NCBI GenBank assembly: GCA_002633005.1 | Contig: NMRA01000018.1 | Coordinates: 118,291-182,290, forward strand | Direction of reading: 5' to 3' | DNA length: 64,000 bases | Source: Phoronis australis | Taxonomy: Eukaryota; Phoronida; Phoronidae | Shown: positions 11,301 to 23,136 of the stretch, piece by piece | Position numbering within the stretch: position 1 is the stretch's first letter | Layout: every line of letters begins with the position of its first letter | The notes under the pieces: model-generated | The model's input: only the letters and a program-made list of their open reading frames with translations | Database searches by the model: none | Told to the model about the DNA's origin: nothing | Made by a program: the position numbers and the translations under genes

Positions 11301-12813
11301 CTCAATGCAACTCTAAGAATGATTTGGAGAACATTTGGTAGCACTGAGATGAAAGTGAAAAATCATTAACTACAAGCACAGACAGTCTATAAGTTACATA
11401 ACTATCACTAACAGTCACTTCAAGTGTAATGCAACTCATGCAGTTTGGATATTCTCCTTGTCGCTGGAATACTGTAAAAGGACAATGTTTTGTGCCTACT
11501 CTCAAATCTGTGGACGCCTACCAGTATAGCCAGTATTCAGAGGTCTAAATTATCTAGACTTCAAACCTTCGTCTGAAATGATTTTAACATTCAAATCCAT
11601 AGTTCATATATATTTCCAAGTCCTTGAATTTGAAGTCTTATTCGAAAACAAGTTAACTTTACTTTGAAATTGAACATGAAATAAATGCAATAATTCCATT
11701 GATTACAGAGCTCATAAAATTTTGTACCAGAAAAAGAAGAGCATAGCTAAATAGTTGGATCTCGAAAATCAATTAATTAACTCAAACCCAAAAATAGGGC
11801 GTTCGTGGACAAACTCTTATCACGCTTGTACAGATTTTTACACTGACCACCGTCTCTACTGGCATTAGAGACAGCGAAACTCCTATAGGTGCTTTACACC
11901 AAGGAAGCTTTTTGGCAATTTATGCCTCACATTGATTAAAACATCAAAGTCATGTTGTTATAAGTACCTTTTGCGCATAGAGGGACATGTTAGGAGCCCA
12001 TTAATGTCTTTAATTCCTTCCAATTCAAACAAATACTCCCATTTAATCCAATTTTTTTTCAACCAGTCCTTCGTTCAGTTGCCCAAATCAGCGACTGGCC
12101 ATTTTTGACACTTCACATGCCAGAAGAAATCATACCATATCTTCCAAAGATGTCCCTTAGTCCCTCTCAGGGATTGGAATGACCAATGACAAAAAAGAGA
12201 AATGTTTTCCAGGTGATGAATCATTCCATGCTCAGATACATAAAACAACATGTAAATAGGCTTGTGTCATAGAAATAGTTTTTTTGAGTTGTAAAACTGA
12301 GCAGAAAAAAACGTTTTTGCATGAATTAAGTCAAAGTAATGATAAAAATAGACGAAAAAATAGGAAACTGGAAATCAAATATGAGGAAATTGAAACCTAG
12401 AGACAAAATCCTCTTACACTTGACTCTTGACTGTATAAATTAGGAAAATTCCAAACCCTGCCCTCTGGCTCTGGATCTATGCGCAAAAGGTATTTATAAC
12501 AAAGTGACTTTGACGTGAGGCATGCTTCGTCGAAAAGCGCCTATAGGAGCTTTCACCGTCAGTAGATACGGTGATTACGGTGGTCACTGTCTAGTGCATG
12601 GTGAACTAATAGTTTCTTGTCTTGAGGACAGGTGTAAGGGCGCCGAGTTCGAAGTTCAATACAAGTCCACAAACCTGCAAATTTGCTGCTGGAAATGCTA
12701 ATACTGCGCAGTATGCATAACTGTGGGGGTGTCACGCTCCAGACTTGTTTTGCTTGTAAAGTTTGACGAAAAGCAGGGCGCACGCAACGCAACAATCCAC
12801 GAACTGTTGCCAT
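8243..12813 (-). CDS. GCSH: glycine cleavage system H protein, mitochondrial (copy A)
   Basis: Five exons on the minus strand: 12675-12813, 10952-11031, 10276-10339, 9401-9532 and 8243-8337. Together they encode about 169 residues, close to the ~173 of the human precursor. H protein carries the aminomethyl group on a lipoyl arm between the P, T and L proteins of the mitochondrial glycine cleavage complex. Residues 1-46 are Arg-rich with no acidic residue (starting [13 protein letters not shown]), typical of a mitochondrial transit peptide. The mature part shows the [17 protein letters not shown] and ETLGDIVF segments. The lipoyl site is [12 protein letters not shown], with the Lys codon at 9504-9506, and the C-terminus is DGWVFKIK..LMDEEAY. 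All GT-AG borders and phases agree. The start is the first in-frame ATG and has a good context (A at -3, G at +4). Confidence 0.95.
9401..9532 (-). CDS. GCSH: GCSH copy A exon 4 (lipoyl-lysine exon)
   Basis: Acceptor attgcag|gtgag, donor gacg|gtgggt. It contains the lipoylation motif [12 protein letters not shown] and the following SGTVTEVN turn. Confidence 0.95.
10276..10339 (-). CDS. GCSH: GCSH copy A exon 3
   Basis: Acceptor tttctag|gagac, donor ggag|gtaggc. The 64 bases encode [20 protein letters not shown] plus Gly, aligning without gaps to the human GDVVYCSLPEVG region. Confidence 0.92.
10952..11031 (-). CDS. GCSH: GCSH copy A exon 2
   Basis: Acceptor ttttcag|acagg, donor cag|gtgaat. 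It encodes [15 protein letters not shown].. to ISNHAQ, the first strands of the mature H protein (human counterpart KFTEKHEW..ISNFAQ). Confidence 0.92.
12168..12460. mobile_element. CAGGG-type MITE, copy 1
   Basis: The ends are inverted repeats: cagggattggaat on the left, and attccaaaccctg on the right, whose complement is cagggtttggaat. The flanks are a perfect 6-bp target duplication, ccctct, at 12162-12167 and 12461-12466. It lies in intron 1 of GCSH copy A and is about 293 bp with no coding capacity. Relatives lie at 19166-19365 and 26016-26242. Confidence 0.8.
12675..12813 (-). CDS. GCSH: GCSH copy A exon 1 (transit peptide)
   Basis: ATG at 12811-12813, then 46 codons, ending in phase 1 at donor gcag|gtttgt. 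The peptide is basic and Ser-rich at its end ([12 protein letters not shown]), as in animal H-protein presequences. Confidence 0.88.
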
Positions 12814-15800
12814 CCTGTAAGTGAAACCGATCTGTCCCAAGTTCACTTTTTGAGATTAAAGATAATCTGTCGTCGAGGGTACATTACGAGAGCAAAGCAC
12901 AAGCACGCTACCGAAAGAAATCTTATCCTAAAATGCAAATATATAGAATAACTTAGTTCAAAAGCCTCCTTTTCAGTAACTTTACATTACTAATGAAGAG
13001 TTCTAGAAATATTAAATGTGAGCGATAGAGCATCTTTGCTGATTACAGAGTAGACACCTAACGGTAGAATATCTCGTAATCTAAAGACCAAAGACCGCGT
13101 CCCTGCTGCCCTGTGCGTGAACTTGACTCCGTGCCGCTAGTGGTCAGAAGCCAGCACGCTGGCTAGGCACGTAGGGCACCAGCGAGGGAATCCTGCTTCA
13201 TCTCAAATCGTGTATGCGTGAATTTTGGAATACACGAGGCAGCTTTGACAATTGAGTTCCGCGTTCACGTTCACAAAAATTTGCACTGAGCTAAATAAAA
13301 TTACATTTGTTTTTAACCAACCTTTTTTCAACTGCTGGCCAGTTCCACATAAAAATAATTGATTTAGACTTTCTAATATTCCTCCGGTTTTGTGACATAA
13401 GTTACGGTAAAGGAGAAAATGAGTGATCGTGAGGCTATTCAAAAATTCTTCTCACTGAACAAAAAAGTTTCACGTGATTGCCTTACTCAATTCCACATTC
13501 ACGCAGGAGCGATAAGATTGAGCAGGATTCTGAAGCACAGCAGCCCACTATAATAAGGTCTATGGGGGCGAATCAGGTGTTCTATAATTCTCGTACAGCT
13601 TGTTAAAAAATTGCTTGTGAATATTTTCACTACTCTTGCATATCCAAAGCTATAGAGGCATTTAATCACATCAGTTAACTCGCGAGTCAACGCTTAATTA
13701 CAGCGGCGACGTGGAATATCAACTAGCATTTGGGGGGGGGATCGGGACCGAACGAATGGGAATCTGGTGACGACCGTGACCAGAGGTGAGGTGCGACAGC
13801 CACATATATGTTGACAAGCAAGGTTGTGGCCTACAACCAATCTTTTTTTTTTCGGTTTGGAATATGTCAAACATAGTGGTTTCCGTCCACAAGCAAAGGC
13901 GGACAATTGAAAAGAGCAGAAAATGGTATTACAGGGGTGTTGAGTTACTTGCAATTACTGTAAATATTTAGGATTGTATTTCTAGTGGGCTAAGTAAGAT
14001 AAAGTGCTGCAGGACACTCGCACAAAGCAAATTAAAGCAATAAATTAAGAGAAAATGATTTTCTGTGCCAAATAGGACCTAGAAAAAACGTATTGTTAGT
14101 ATTGTTAGCCTTTTAAGTTGTTTGAAGCCGTGATAGCACCCATTTTAGTTTATGGATCAGAAATATTGAAAGGAATTTGAAAATGTTCAAACCAACTTCT
14201 GTAAATTATTACTGTTTATTACTGTTTATTAAGACGACAATAACCATGGGAAAGGAAGAGTGTAACCGTGGGCATGATTTATATGTGTCTTATATGTGTC
14301 TTATATGTGTCTTATATGTGTCTTATATGTGTAGTCCTGTAAAATATTTTTAGATATGGAAAAGCAAAATGATAGACTTCCAAAACAATGCTTTTTTCAT
14401 TTCATACGAAAGGCAATTGCAAGCTCAAAATAATTGAAATATCCGTATTAAAATGTGTTGCATATAACTGCTTTGATCACGTATGGTTGAACCGGGAGTC
14501 AGTGATGAACAATATGTTTGTTGGAATTCAAACAACGGCCGAGAGATGTAACTTTCAAAATTGGTTATGTGGGGAGAAGACACAGCAGCAGATATTTTAC
14601 AAAGCAAACAGAAGTTCAACCGCATGTATAAAGTTCGTGAAAACTATTTTGAACTGTGGACCGATGGCCTCCTGTTCAAATAAAGTCATTTACATTATCG
14701 AAAAAATCTGACTTCTAAATGGGCTTTCTCGACTTGTTCAACAGTCCGAAAACGCTCACCAGCCTAATACCTCTAATTCGATCATAAAGTTTCCTTTAGT
14801 ATGCTGATAGGACGTTACTGAATTCCTTTATCTACGAGTACTTTCAAAGCATTTACTGGACAAAAACGGCCAGACCCCGGCCTTCAAAACTCACGGATCC
14901 TCCAAAGTAACTTTGCGATAGTTATAATTTTGCCGTCGCATTATCAAGCGTCACGTCGATAATTTTTATATGTACTTGACGTTATGCAGCAACTAAACTT
15001 ATCCTGCGTATAAGTTTTGACGTTTTACGGTGCAACATAGCGGCCCTGAAGTATGATATAAAGGTGGTTTTGATATTTTATAATATCATTCTAAGTTATA
15101 ATTCGAAAGAGATTTAAATATTTATTACTTAAAGTCCAGCGCATATCGATCACCAATGAAGTTGGTGCTATTCGAACATAACTTTATTCAACAAAAACGT
15201 GAAATTGTATTGTATTATGGTTTTGAAAAAAGTTGAAACGAAAGCTTCCTCTCAATTAGTGGTCACTGAGCTAATCTTATAAGTATAATCAAATTTTTTT
15301 GGTTTAAAGTTGTCTGAAATAGTTTGAACAGGAAAAATAAATGGAGCGGCTGTTCAAATGCTCTCATTGATGTTAGATCTCGTGAGCAGTAAACATTTTA
15401 CAAGCAACAGAATTATCTAAACGGCAATGATGGTCATTGAGAAGAAATTATTGTTGAGTATAACGAAGTTGTGCGCGAAAATTATGTGTTCCTGTAGTAG
15501 GCTGTGATAATTTCATTCTCTAAAACATACACTGAAACGTGGACTTAAGAACAATTTATTCACAGGAGTTCATCATGAAATCTCAAAGCTGCAAATCCTC
15601 AATTGAAATGGACAAAACTACGAAAAGCTAAGTCGCAGAAATACAAATTGCTGTTATCACTCCTCTAGCCGCTTACACATAGGATTCGGGACACTTAATA
15701 CGTTGACCTATCGACTACTGCCAGATAACTGAACCAAACTCTTCCGTTATAACCCATGTCTAATGTTAACAGTTTTACACAAGTTTCAAAGTCTTCTAGC

Positions 15801-16347
15801 AAAGTCCACTGAGTCGGCAAGCGTAAACAATGCTCGGTTCAGGCAGTGGAAAACTACTGCCCAGCTCGAACCAAGACTACAGTGATGGAAATATTTGCGC
15901 TGTATATAATGCGTGTCTTTCTTGAGGACTAACTGCAGGCCTACAATAGCATTGAAATGAAATCACTTAAAACAGTTATTTTAAAGCTGCCTTTCGCCCA
16001 GTTTACAGAACTAAAAAACGAAAATCGAATCAGTCCGTCAACATTCTTACCGGCTCTCAACTAAAAACTCAAGTATTACACAGACATGCCCTATTTTGGA
16101 ATTTGCAATTTTCGGGGTTAGCCAACCTGAACAAAATCTGAAACAGTTGGAAACCATCAGTGACTCAAGCATCTCACTGAGTCGCGGATGGTTTCGATGT
16201 TTTGGTAACGGAAATGGGCTCCTATCGCGATAAGGAATATTATGGGACAGATAGTAAAAACATAATCTGGTTTTAGTTTTTAGCCAGTTGAACAGGGCGA
16301 AATGCAACTTTAAAATGACAAATCCTTAATCAAGGATCGGTAAAACA
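12814..16347. other. intergenic region between the two GCSH copies
   Basis: This stretch should contain the promoter of copy A and the 3' flank of copy B. An 11-bp tandem repeat lies at 14280-14332. An open frame at 14388-14711 (plus) has no recognisable motif and was not called. No other gene was seen. Confidence 0.55.
14280..14332. repeat. 11-bp tandem repeat (tatatgtgtct)n
   Basis: About five perfect copies of tatatgtgtct run head to tail. Confidence 0.9.
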
Positions 16348-16445
16348 CTAAAATTCTTCAACTTCAGTGAAACTCTTGTAAGCTTTCCCATCCATCAGGC
16401 CCTGTAATTCATCAAGATTTCTCAGCTTGATCTTGAATATCCAAC
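16348..16445 (-). CDS. GCSH copy B exon 5 equivalent
   Basis: Acceptor ttcacag|gttgg, stop TAG at 16348-16350. It encodes WIFKIKLRNLDELQGLMDGK and a slightly longer tail than copy A. Confidence 0.85.
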
Positions 16446-19400
16446 CTGTGAATGAGATCATGAATCTGACTTACAACCGAACTGTTTGCAAGACATTCCT
16501 CAGTCGATGTGTGTTGCGACCAGAAATTTTAGCTTTTGTCAGCAGATACCCAGAGTATTCCTGTTCAACTAGCAGTTTAAACAAAAGATGCATTTCCTAC
16601 CAAAAAGCAATTTGGTGTTAGAGCGTTTACCATCAACTAGAAATGTCTCTTGGAATAACGCAGAATTGATTCACCAATAGCCCAAAATACTTGCAACAGG
16701 AAATTGCTAACCACTTTGTATTGAAAGATATGCTAACAAATAACAAACGTGTAAAGAGTCGACAGTTATTTTAGTGGCTAAAACGAAATAAAAATGTAAG
16801 TCTTGAACCGGCGTCGGAATATGGATCATACACATTTTTGTCTGGTTTGTGGCCAACAAGCGGCATGAGACTACATGTAAAAATTTTGCGAGCTAAAACG
16901 AAATGGTTTCAAAAACGTTAATAATGTTACATATATGTAATTTTTCACCCAGCAACATAAACATTGGTGATTTACAAGAAATAAGTACGCCAGGTTGCAT
17001 TCACTGCGCGTACGTTATCATAATTTAAAATTAAGTTTAATTCGTGCATGCACAAGGGCGAGACCGCAACAACACGACCCTTGGGGTACTTTTTAGGTCT
17101 ACACCTACCATCTGTTTCACAGGCTCTATTGATGAGTGATGGCTGACCTTCCAGTTGTCGGTTCACATCCGTAACAACGCCAGAGACCGGGGACGTGACG
17201 TCACTGGCACCCAACGCACTTTCCACGACACCAACGGTATCTGCAATTTCCATCCCGGTGAGCACTCAGTATACAATTACTCAATGTCCTGGTTTATGCT
17301 CTATATTAACGTAATCAAACGGATATCTGCAATTCACGATGTTTCAACATTTTAAAAATATAGTTACCAGTAGGCAAATGCCTCAAATAAACGACGATTT
17401 ATGCTCAGGCGTTTTGTACTTCGCCACGTATTTCGCGGAGAAAAGAAGCCCCTGCAACTGACAAAATGAGGGGAACATTTACATGCGTGCACCCAGGGAG
17501 GGGAGCTCGGGGGGGCTTGAATGAGCCCCCCGCCCCCCATTTGGAGAAGAGGGCAAAAGGTCCGCCTCAGAGAAACAAAAAGTTCGAGAAAACGAGACAA
17601 AAGTCCACTAAAAAGGCGCAAACGCACAGTGAAGGTGGGTACCCCGTTTTTTTTAGTCCCACTTTTTTGTCAGCAAAAGGTCCATATCGCCAGAAATTCG
17701 AGCCCCCCATATTAAAGGCTGGGTGCGCGCATGATTTAAGCATCGGGTTCCATTCATCTTTTGAAAGCGATGCAGGTTGGTTTTTGCCACGGAATTTATA
17801 AAATCGGATGTACAATGATAAGACTACGTACCATCTTTTTCTACTTGTGCACGGACGTTTGGCAGCTCAACATAAACGAATTCTCCTAGTTTTCTCTGCA
17901 ATCAGATGAAGTGGATATGGAGATATAAATGAACTCGGTTGATCATCATGAACGACTGAGGTACTGAAAGCGGCGAGGTAAAATAGTCAAACTAAATTTA
18001 ATTCCAACTTACGATTTCAACAATAACAACGTGCTAATTAAGTCTACCAATAGACCCAAAAATTTCCTTGTCATGATAACCATTGTTTTTTTTACAAAAC
18101 GTCACTCGTTACTGCGACTGCAACGGCATAGATTTGGAAAGGATGGCCCAACCTATCAAAACTACGACTTTTCAACACTGCTCGATGCTGTGACAGGTGT
18201 TTTGGGAATGAAACACGTGTTTTTCTATATAAAGAACATGATAGAAAACCAAGAACTGAAACTGACGTACATGCCCTTAAGTAATCTGGCCTGATTTGTG
18301 GCTGTTGCACCAGCGTATTTAAACCTATGCAGCCTATTCGAAGAAGCGCCCATACACGTCACTAGGCGCTTGTGTCTATACGCGAACCGTTTGCTTGAGT
18401 CGCACCGTACTGGGAAGTTTTGCTCGACCGACACATAGGTGGATTTAGGGGGGGTCGCCCCCGCCCCCCCCCCCCCTTGGCTGCGGCGGCAAAAATAAAA
18501 CAGCAAAGGCGTGAAAGGCGTGAGGTAATTATCGTTATACGGCTGAAACGAGATTTAACAATGTGCAGTTTTAGTTTGTGTGCGAGGGGGGGGGGGGCTC
18601 AGACCCAATTTCAAGTGTCCGATTCAGATCACTGGCGCATTCGTAACGGAAATATGGATAAGTAATGGCGCTCCCGGTCGATATGTGCATAAATTCCCAG
18701 GCGACCGGCAGTGGCGCTGCGCACTACCACTCCGTTTCTGTCGTCTACTCCACTGTGCAATTGAAGAAAATTACGGAATCTGAGTGACGATGATGAAACA
18801 GGAGCAGCTGGTAAGATGTAAATTTTAGCCAAAAGCCTTAGTGAATCACGCAGAAACTCATAATTCTCTCTTTGTCAAACATTAAAATTAAGACGATTTC
18901 CACAGGCACAGCAATCGCTAGCCAGCCAGCTAGCTGTATGAAGACTGTCGTCAAAATACAGTCCCCCTCCCGAGCTCCCCCCATTCGGCGCTATGCGCCT
19001 CTACAATCGTGCTTTGCGCGATTGTTTACTAGACAAAATGTTGCCCCCTCCTTATGATATCCTAGATCCGCCACTGTGATATACGTGCATCTAATTATTT
19101 TCAAGTTAAAAAATCTCAGGTGTTTGGTCCGTGGAATGTACAGTGAAGAATCTTGTATACCGGTACAGGGCTTGGAATAAGAGGAAAAAATTCCAGATAA
19201 ATAGAAATGTTTTTGTGTTGTAAAATTAACTGCAAGAAACGTTTTTTTGTATGAATAAAGTCAATATAATGATAAAAAAGAGATGAAAAGATGAAGCTGG
19301 AAATCAAATGAGCTGAAACAAAAAAAAGAGGAAGTCCTCTTAAAAAAAGAAAATTTCAAGCCCTGTGTACATGATGTAAGCTCACGTAATATGCCTAGAC

Positions 19401-19538
19401 GTAATGCATGTAGACGAATTTACTTAGCTCGGCTGGTTTGAGAACCCGCTGACTTTACCTGTGCGTAATCGGTGACTCCAACTACACCGACATCACCTTC
19501 CATGAAAATGTACTCATGGTCTTTAGAAAAGTACCTAT
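16348..19538 (-). CDS. diverged GCSH paralogue lacking the lipoyl lysine (copy B, 5' exon not found)
   Basis: Four exons: 19459-19538, 17832-17895, 17109-17240 and 16348-16445. The first three have exactly the lengths of copy A exons 2-4 (80, 64, 132). All borders are GT-AG, phases agree and no stop interrupts the frame. The product follows the H-protein fold: RYFSKDHEYIFMEGDVGVVG, LGEFVYVELPNV, SPVSGVVTDVN and DGWIFKIKL..LMDGKAY. Where copy A has [12 protein letters not shown], copy B has ESALGASDVTSP. The lipoyl Lys is Leu (codon at 17212-17214), so the product could not carry lipoate at that site. Conserved introns show duplication of DNA, not a retrocopy. Exon 1 was not recognised in the 5 kb upstream, so the gene may be incomplete, may use an unrelated first exon, or may be in an early stage of decay. 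Confidence 0.85.
17109..17240 (-). CDS. GCSH copy B exon 4 equivalent (lysine replaced)
   Basis: Acceptor attgcag|atacc, donor gatg|gtaggt. The length is 132, as in copy A. The motif ESALGASDVTSP replaces the lipoylation motif, while SGVVTDVN and PSLIN are kept. Confidence 0.87.
17480..17720. repeat. G/C-run repeat with short stem-loop
   Basis: The interval begins with a G-rich tract and has a short hairpin near 17508-17534 (gggggct, loop tgaatg, agccccc). It ends with gagccccccatattaaaggc. It looks like a fragment of a dispersed element in an intron of GCSH copy B and has no coding signal. Confidence 0.4.
17832..17895 (-). CDS. GCSH copy B exon 3 equivalent
   Basis: Acceptor attgcag|agaaaa, donor gatg|gtacgt. 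It encodes RKLGEFVYVELPNVRAQVEK plus Asp. Confidence 0.83.
18434..19077. mobile_element. possible hAT-like non-autonomous element or two facing ends
   Basis: The left edge reads aggtggatttagggggggtc. The right edge reads gatatcctagatccgccactg, whose complement starts cagtggcggatctagg. These resemble the inverted CAGTGGCGGAT ends common in animal hAT elements. The interior has poly(C) and poly(G) runs and no transposase. A similar single end occurs near 10201-10215. No clear target duplication was found. Confidence 0.4.
19166..19365. mobile_element. CAGGG-type MITE, copy 2
   Basis: Ends cagggcttggaat and aatttcaagccctg are inverted repeats. The interior matches copy 1 (aaaacg-tttttgtatgaat-aagtca, gataaaaa-agatgaa). 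It lies in an intron of GCSH copy B. Flanks no longer show a target duplication. Confidence 0.7.
19459..19538 (-). CDS. GCSH copy B exon 2 equivalent
   Basis: Acceptor tttctag|atagg, donor cag|gtaaag. It needs one base from a phase-1 upstream exon, as copy A does. It encodes RYFSKDHEYIFMEGDVGVVG and the next six residues to YAQ. Confidence 0.83.
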
Positions 19539-22500
19539 CTAGAAATGAAAACAATAGTATTTTAGTAGCTATTATTTACCTTCATGTATAAGTATGGCCA
19601 GTATGGCCTAATCAGAACAAAGCCTTTCACTGGGTTCATCAGTGTCCAGAGCCCACAAATACGCATTCGCTTAATTGCACCCAACAGGATAGAGAATGGT
19701 TCGTTGGTAGGCTGGTTAGCTAGGAGGTGTCACAAACAGGAAGGTGGTGATTTTGCCCTCTAACGTCTCAGTGCTCACTAGAACAATCTGGTACATTACA
19801 CTGACGCACAGAAGCAGTTGATTGGAAAGAGGTGGAAATAAAAAGACGATTCGAGCTTGTTGAGTTTTGTGGCCTTCATTGTGCTGTATGCTTAAATATC
19901 CGCGGAAAAAGGAATGGTCGGTTCCTCGATCTGAGAGAACGAACTTAAAACATGCGTATAAATAAGCCACTTAGTGAAACTGAACACTGAACTAAAACTC
20001 AGGCGGCCGGGGGTTACAAGAAACAGTGCACATGTATGCTCACCATCACTCCTTGCCAGAGATGATTTCAATTGTAAATTTACCTATTTGAATTACAGTT
20101 GGATTTGGAAACAGTAATGTTCGTATGTATCACCATGATTCTTACCCATCTGTAAACGCTCCTTTCTCATTCAAGCCAATTTTAGCCTTTCACTTGATGC
20201 ACCTTATCCTGAATGTTATTGGTCCGCGCCCGAATTGGCTATTCTTGCGTACACTACCCTGAACTCAAATTTGACACAATGACAACAACTAAGTGACAAA
20301 GGCATGTTTCCATTGAATACGTAATGCACAATGAGTGATGCCTAGCCATAGGCCGTTTTTAAAAGGGGGCTTTATCTGCGAGAAAAGTGATTTCTGTGAC
20401 TGAAACCTGCAGGCCGCGGCCGGTTGCATTTGTCCAACGCTCTGCAAGCTGGCGGAGCTAAATCTTACTCCAATAAATGACGTGGCAGCGTATTTAGCTT
20501 GATTCAACGGATGTTTAACAGAGAACGTTGGGAATTAGCGACGTCAAATAAAACAACAAACCACATAACGGACTTACAGCTTTGGTCGAAGCTATAACAC
20601 TCAAGATGTCTATCCCATGATCCAAAAATGTGTTTTCGGTCATAAAACGGATCTTGTGATGTCCCTCAATTTAAGGCTAACTATACAAGCTATGTTTACA
20701 TGAAAATAAAAAAATATGTTTCCATTTGTCCATAACAGAGGGTTTCCCGGTCAAAAGAAACTACCAGGAAACGTATAGTTGTAGTAGTAATTTAACGAGT
20801 CAGGTGTCAAAAGTGTAATTGCGTCCTGCAAGTTTGTTTTTCCAAAAAAGGTCATCCCCATGTACTGAGCTTTCGCAGCGTGGTTTCTCACGTGACCGAC
20901 TGTCCCCTGGAGTGCCACAACTGATATTCAATGACACGGTCTACCAACTGCAAGGTTTGGCTGTGGATGCGAGAATTTGCACTAGCTGAACAACAAATTT
21001 GAATTACTAAGGACAAACGTGTTGTGTAGCTCGATCTGTACGCAATTACGGCAATCTCTCTAATTACGGTCCACTGTATCCTTACGAGCACCAAACTTCA
21101 CCTTTCTGGAAAGTACACACAGTGAAGATCGGCAGTCCGGGCCCTATTCCATAAATGCGAACGGTTATCAACTCGCGGAGGATTGTATTTCTTCCCTTAT
21201 GAACAGACACTAAAACGTAACGCTAACTAGACATTGTTTCATTTTGAATATCACCGGCAATGTCATTGTGCGACCCCGCTGTGGTTGATGAGATTTATCT
21301 ACCATGTCGCACAAATATGTTACGTAGGGCCTAAGCTAATGACTTTGCCGATTGAGAAAGCGACATCAGAGGCAGACTTATTTGACTGCCACTGACAACA
21401 TGATGCAAAACAAACAAAAAATGCTATAATCTCTGTATACCAGTGTATGAACTGAACACGTCCCCTAGGTCAGTAAGTAATTCGTCTGCTAAAGTTCAAG
21501 GATAGAATACGTTTGTTGGTTTTCCAAGGCCACTTGGCTATCAGTCGGGAAAATAAAGTATTGATGCCAAATATGTTGTTTGACAAGTTTGCAAAGATTA
21601 CTACCATAAAGGTGTTGGTCAAAAATTAATTAATCTTCCATCTTAATGGAATTCTGCGTGTGCGTGTGAGTGAGCCCCAATTTTTATCAGAATATATATA
21701 CACAGACTAGTCTAGGAGGCTCAAATGTCAAGAATATCCCAACATTCTGAGTGAAGTTTTTTTACCCCCCCCCCCAGGTGTCACCATCTCAAAAAAGATC
21801 AAATTTTCACCAGCCATAAAAATTCTATTTATTGCAATGATAACTTACATGCTGAATAAATAACCATTTTATTGCATACAAACCATATATACAGATGACA
21901 TTCATTTAAAATCAAAAAAACAAACATGCTCCTCTTCAAAAACACCAAAATCATTTTTAAATCTCCTAATATTTGTTTCAATAACAATCTCACCTAGGCA
22001 GCAACACCAGACTTAGTGATGCCACATAGTCAAATGACAAGTGTCACCATAAATTTTCACCAATTTTTGACAAAAATGATTGCCAAAATCACATTTTATT
22101 TCATTTTTCAAGGTCTTCAAACATTGTTGGGAATGTCCAAAATTTTTCAAAATATTTTCTGCTGTTGTACAGAACTTGGATGTATAGCAATGCATCCTTC
22201 TGAAACTGCGTATCATTCATGAAAAAATGAGAAAATAAACTTTCACCTGCAGTGTCTGACATATTGCATCTCAAATTGGTGAGATTTTATAGTGCTCTTG
22301 ATTAACCTAGCAAATACACATGGTATCATTCTAATAACAATGAACCATTATTGACTTTTAACGTTACAAAATATAATAGTGTCGATCACCAGTTAACATT
22401 TGATACAGCCAGCGAAATTATACACTAGTCAACAGTATTAGCACTGAAAGACATCACTTTGGGATCAACTTGAATGCCATGAAAACCAAGTGCGAACAAA

Positions 22501-22559
22501 AACAGAACTACCTTGACATGGTCATCAGATAAATCAGTGAAATTTCTGTTCATTTCGTT

Positions 22560-22790
22560 GTATTTCAGAACTGTACTGTACTCTACTTCGTAATACTGTT
22601 GTGCAGTATAGTTCAGTGAAATGAAGTGGACTATTTTACACCGAAGTGTAATATTTCATAGTGAAACAGTAAATGTTATTATTATACAGTACAATGCACA
22701 ACAGCTGAATACAATCTAATAAAATGCATTATTACACTGAATTGTATCATCTACAGTGTAATATTACACAATAATCTTATTGTCCACCAC
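22560..22790. repeat. palindrome-rich AT stretch
   Basis: Short inverted motifs built on actgta and tgtaatatt recur. They include the perfect 14-bp palindrome gtgtaatattacac at 22756-22769. Confidence 0.4.
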
Positions 22791-22796
22791 AGAGAA

Positions 22797-23045
22797 CCAT
22801 AAAATCTCACCAATTAAGGATGCAATATGGCTGATGAAAGAACTCTTTATTTTACCATTTTTTCCATGAAACCTGTGAAGCATCAAAATTACTTGCTTTT
22901 GAATGTTCAAGTTTTGTACTACAGTTACCATTAGGCACAGTTAGGAATAATTACGAGCATTCACAGTAATCATCTTCAAAACCCTTGAAAACAAAAAAGG
23001 CAATTTTGGCAATTAATTCCACCTGAAATTGGTGAGATTTCATGG
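22797..23045. mobile_element. AATCTCACCAATT-type MITE, intact copy
   Basis: Inverted ends ccataaaatctcaccaatt (22797-22815) and aattggtgagatttcatgg (23027-23045) agree at 18 of 19 positions. The element is 249 bp and non-coding. Related copies or ends are at 1834-2060, 30181-30424, 32326-32520, 40990-41110 and 43917. Confidence 0.78.
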
Positions 23046-23054
23046 TAACAGTAA

Positions 23055-23136
23055 AGTGTGACACAAGACAACGTGCTACATCTGAGGACAGTTAAGTGTG
23101 ACACAAGACAACGTGCTACATCTGAGGACAGTTAAG
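23055..23136. repeat. 40-bp direct duplication
   Basis: The unit gtgtgacacaagacaacgtg + ctacatctgaggacagttaa occurs twice head to tail without change. Confidence 0.9.

Noticed and set aside
14388-14711. 107-codon plus-strand frame between the GCSH copies
   Set aside because: No recognisable domain, AT-rich, no supporting splice or promoter signal. Length is not unusual for chance in this amount of sequence.
20289-20507. Possible transit-peptide exon for GCSH copy B (minus strand, Ser/Ala/Gln-rich)
   Set aside because: Copy B exon 2 needs an upstream exon ending in phase 1. The visible donors here leave phase 0 or 2, and the alternative frame has no ATG.
22756-22769. TAATATTAC inside a palindrome, as in CRESS-DNA virus replication origins
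   Set aside because: The motif is part of a short AT-rich palindrome, not the loop of a GC-rich stem. No Rep-like frame is nearby.
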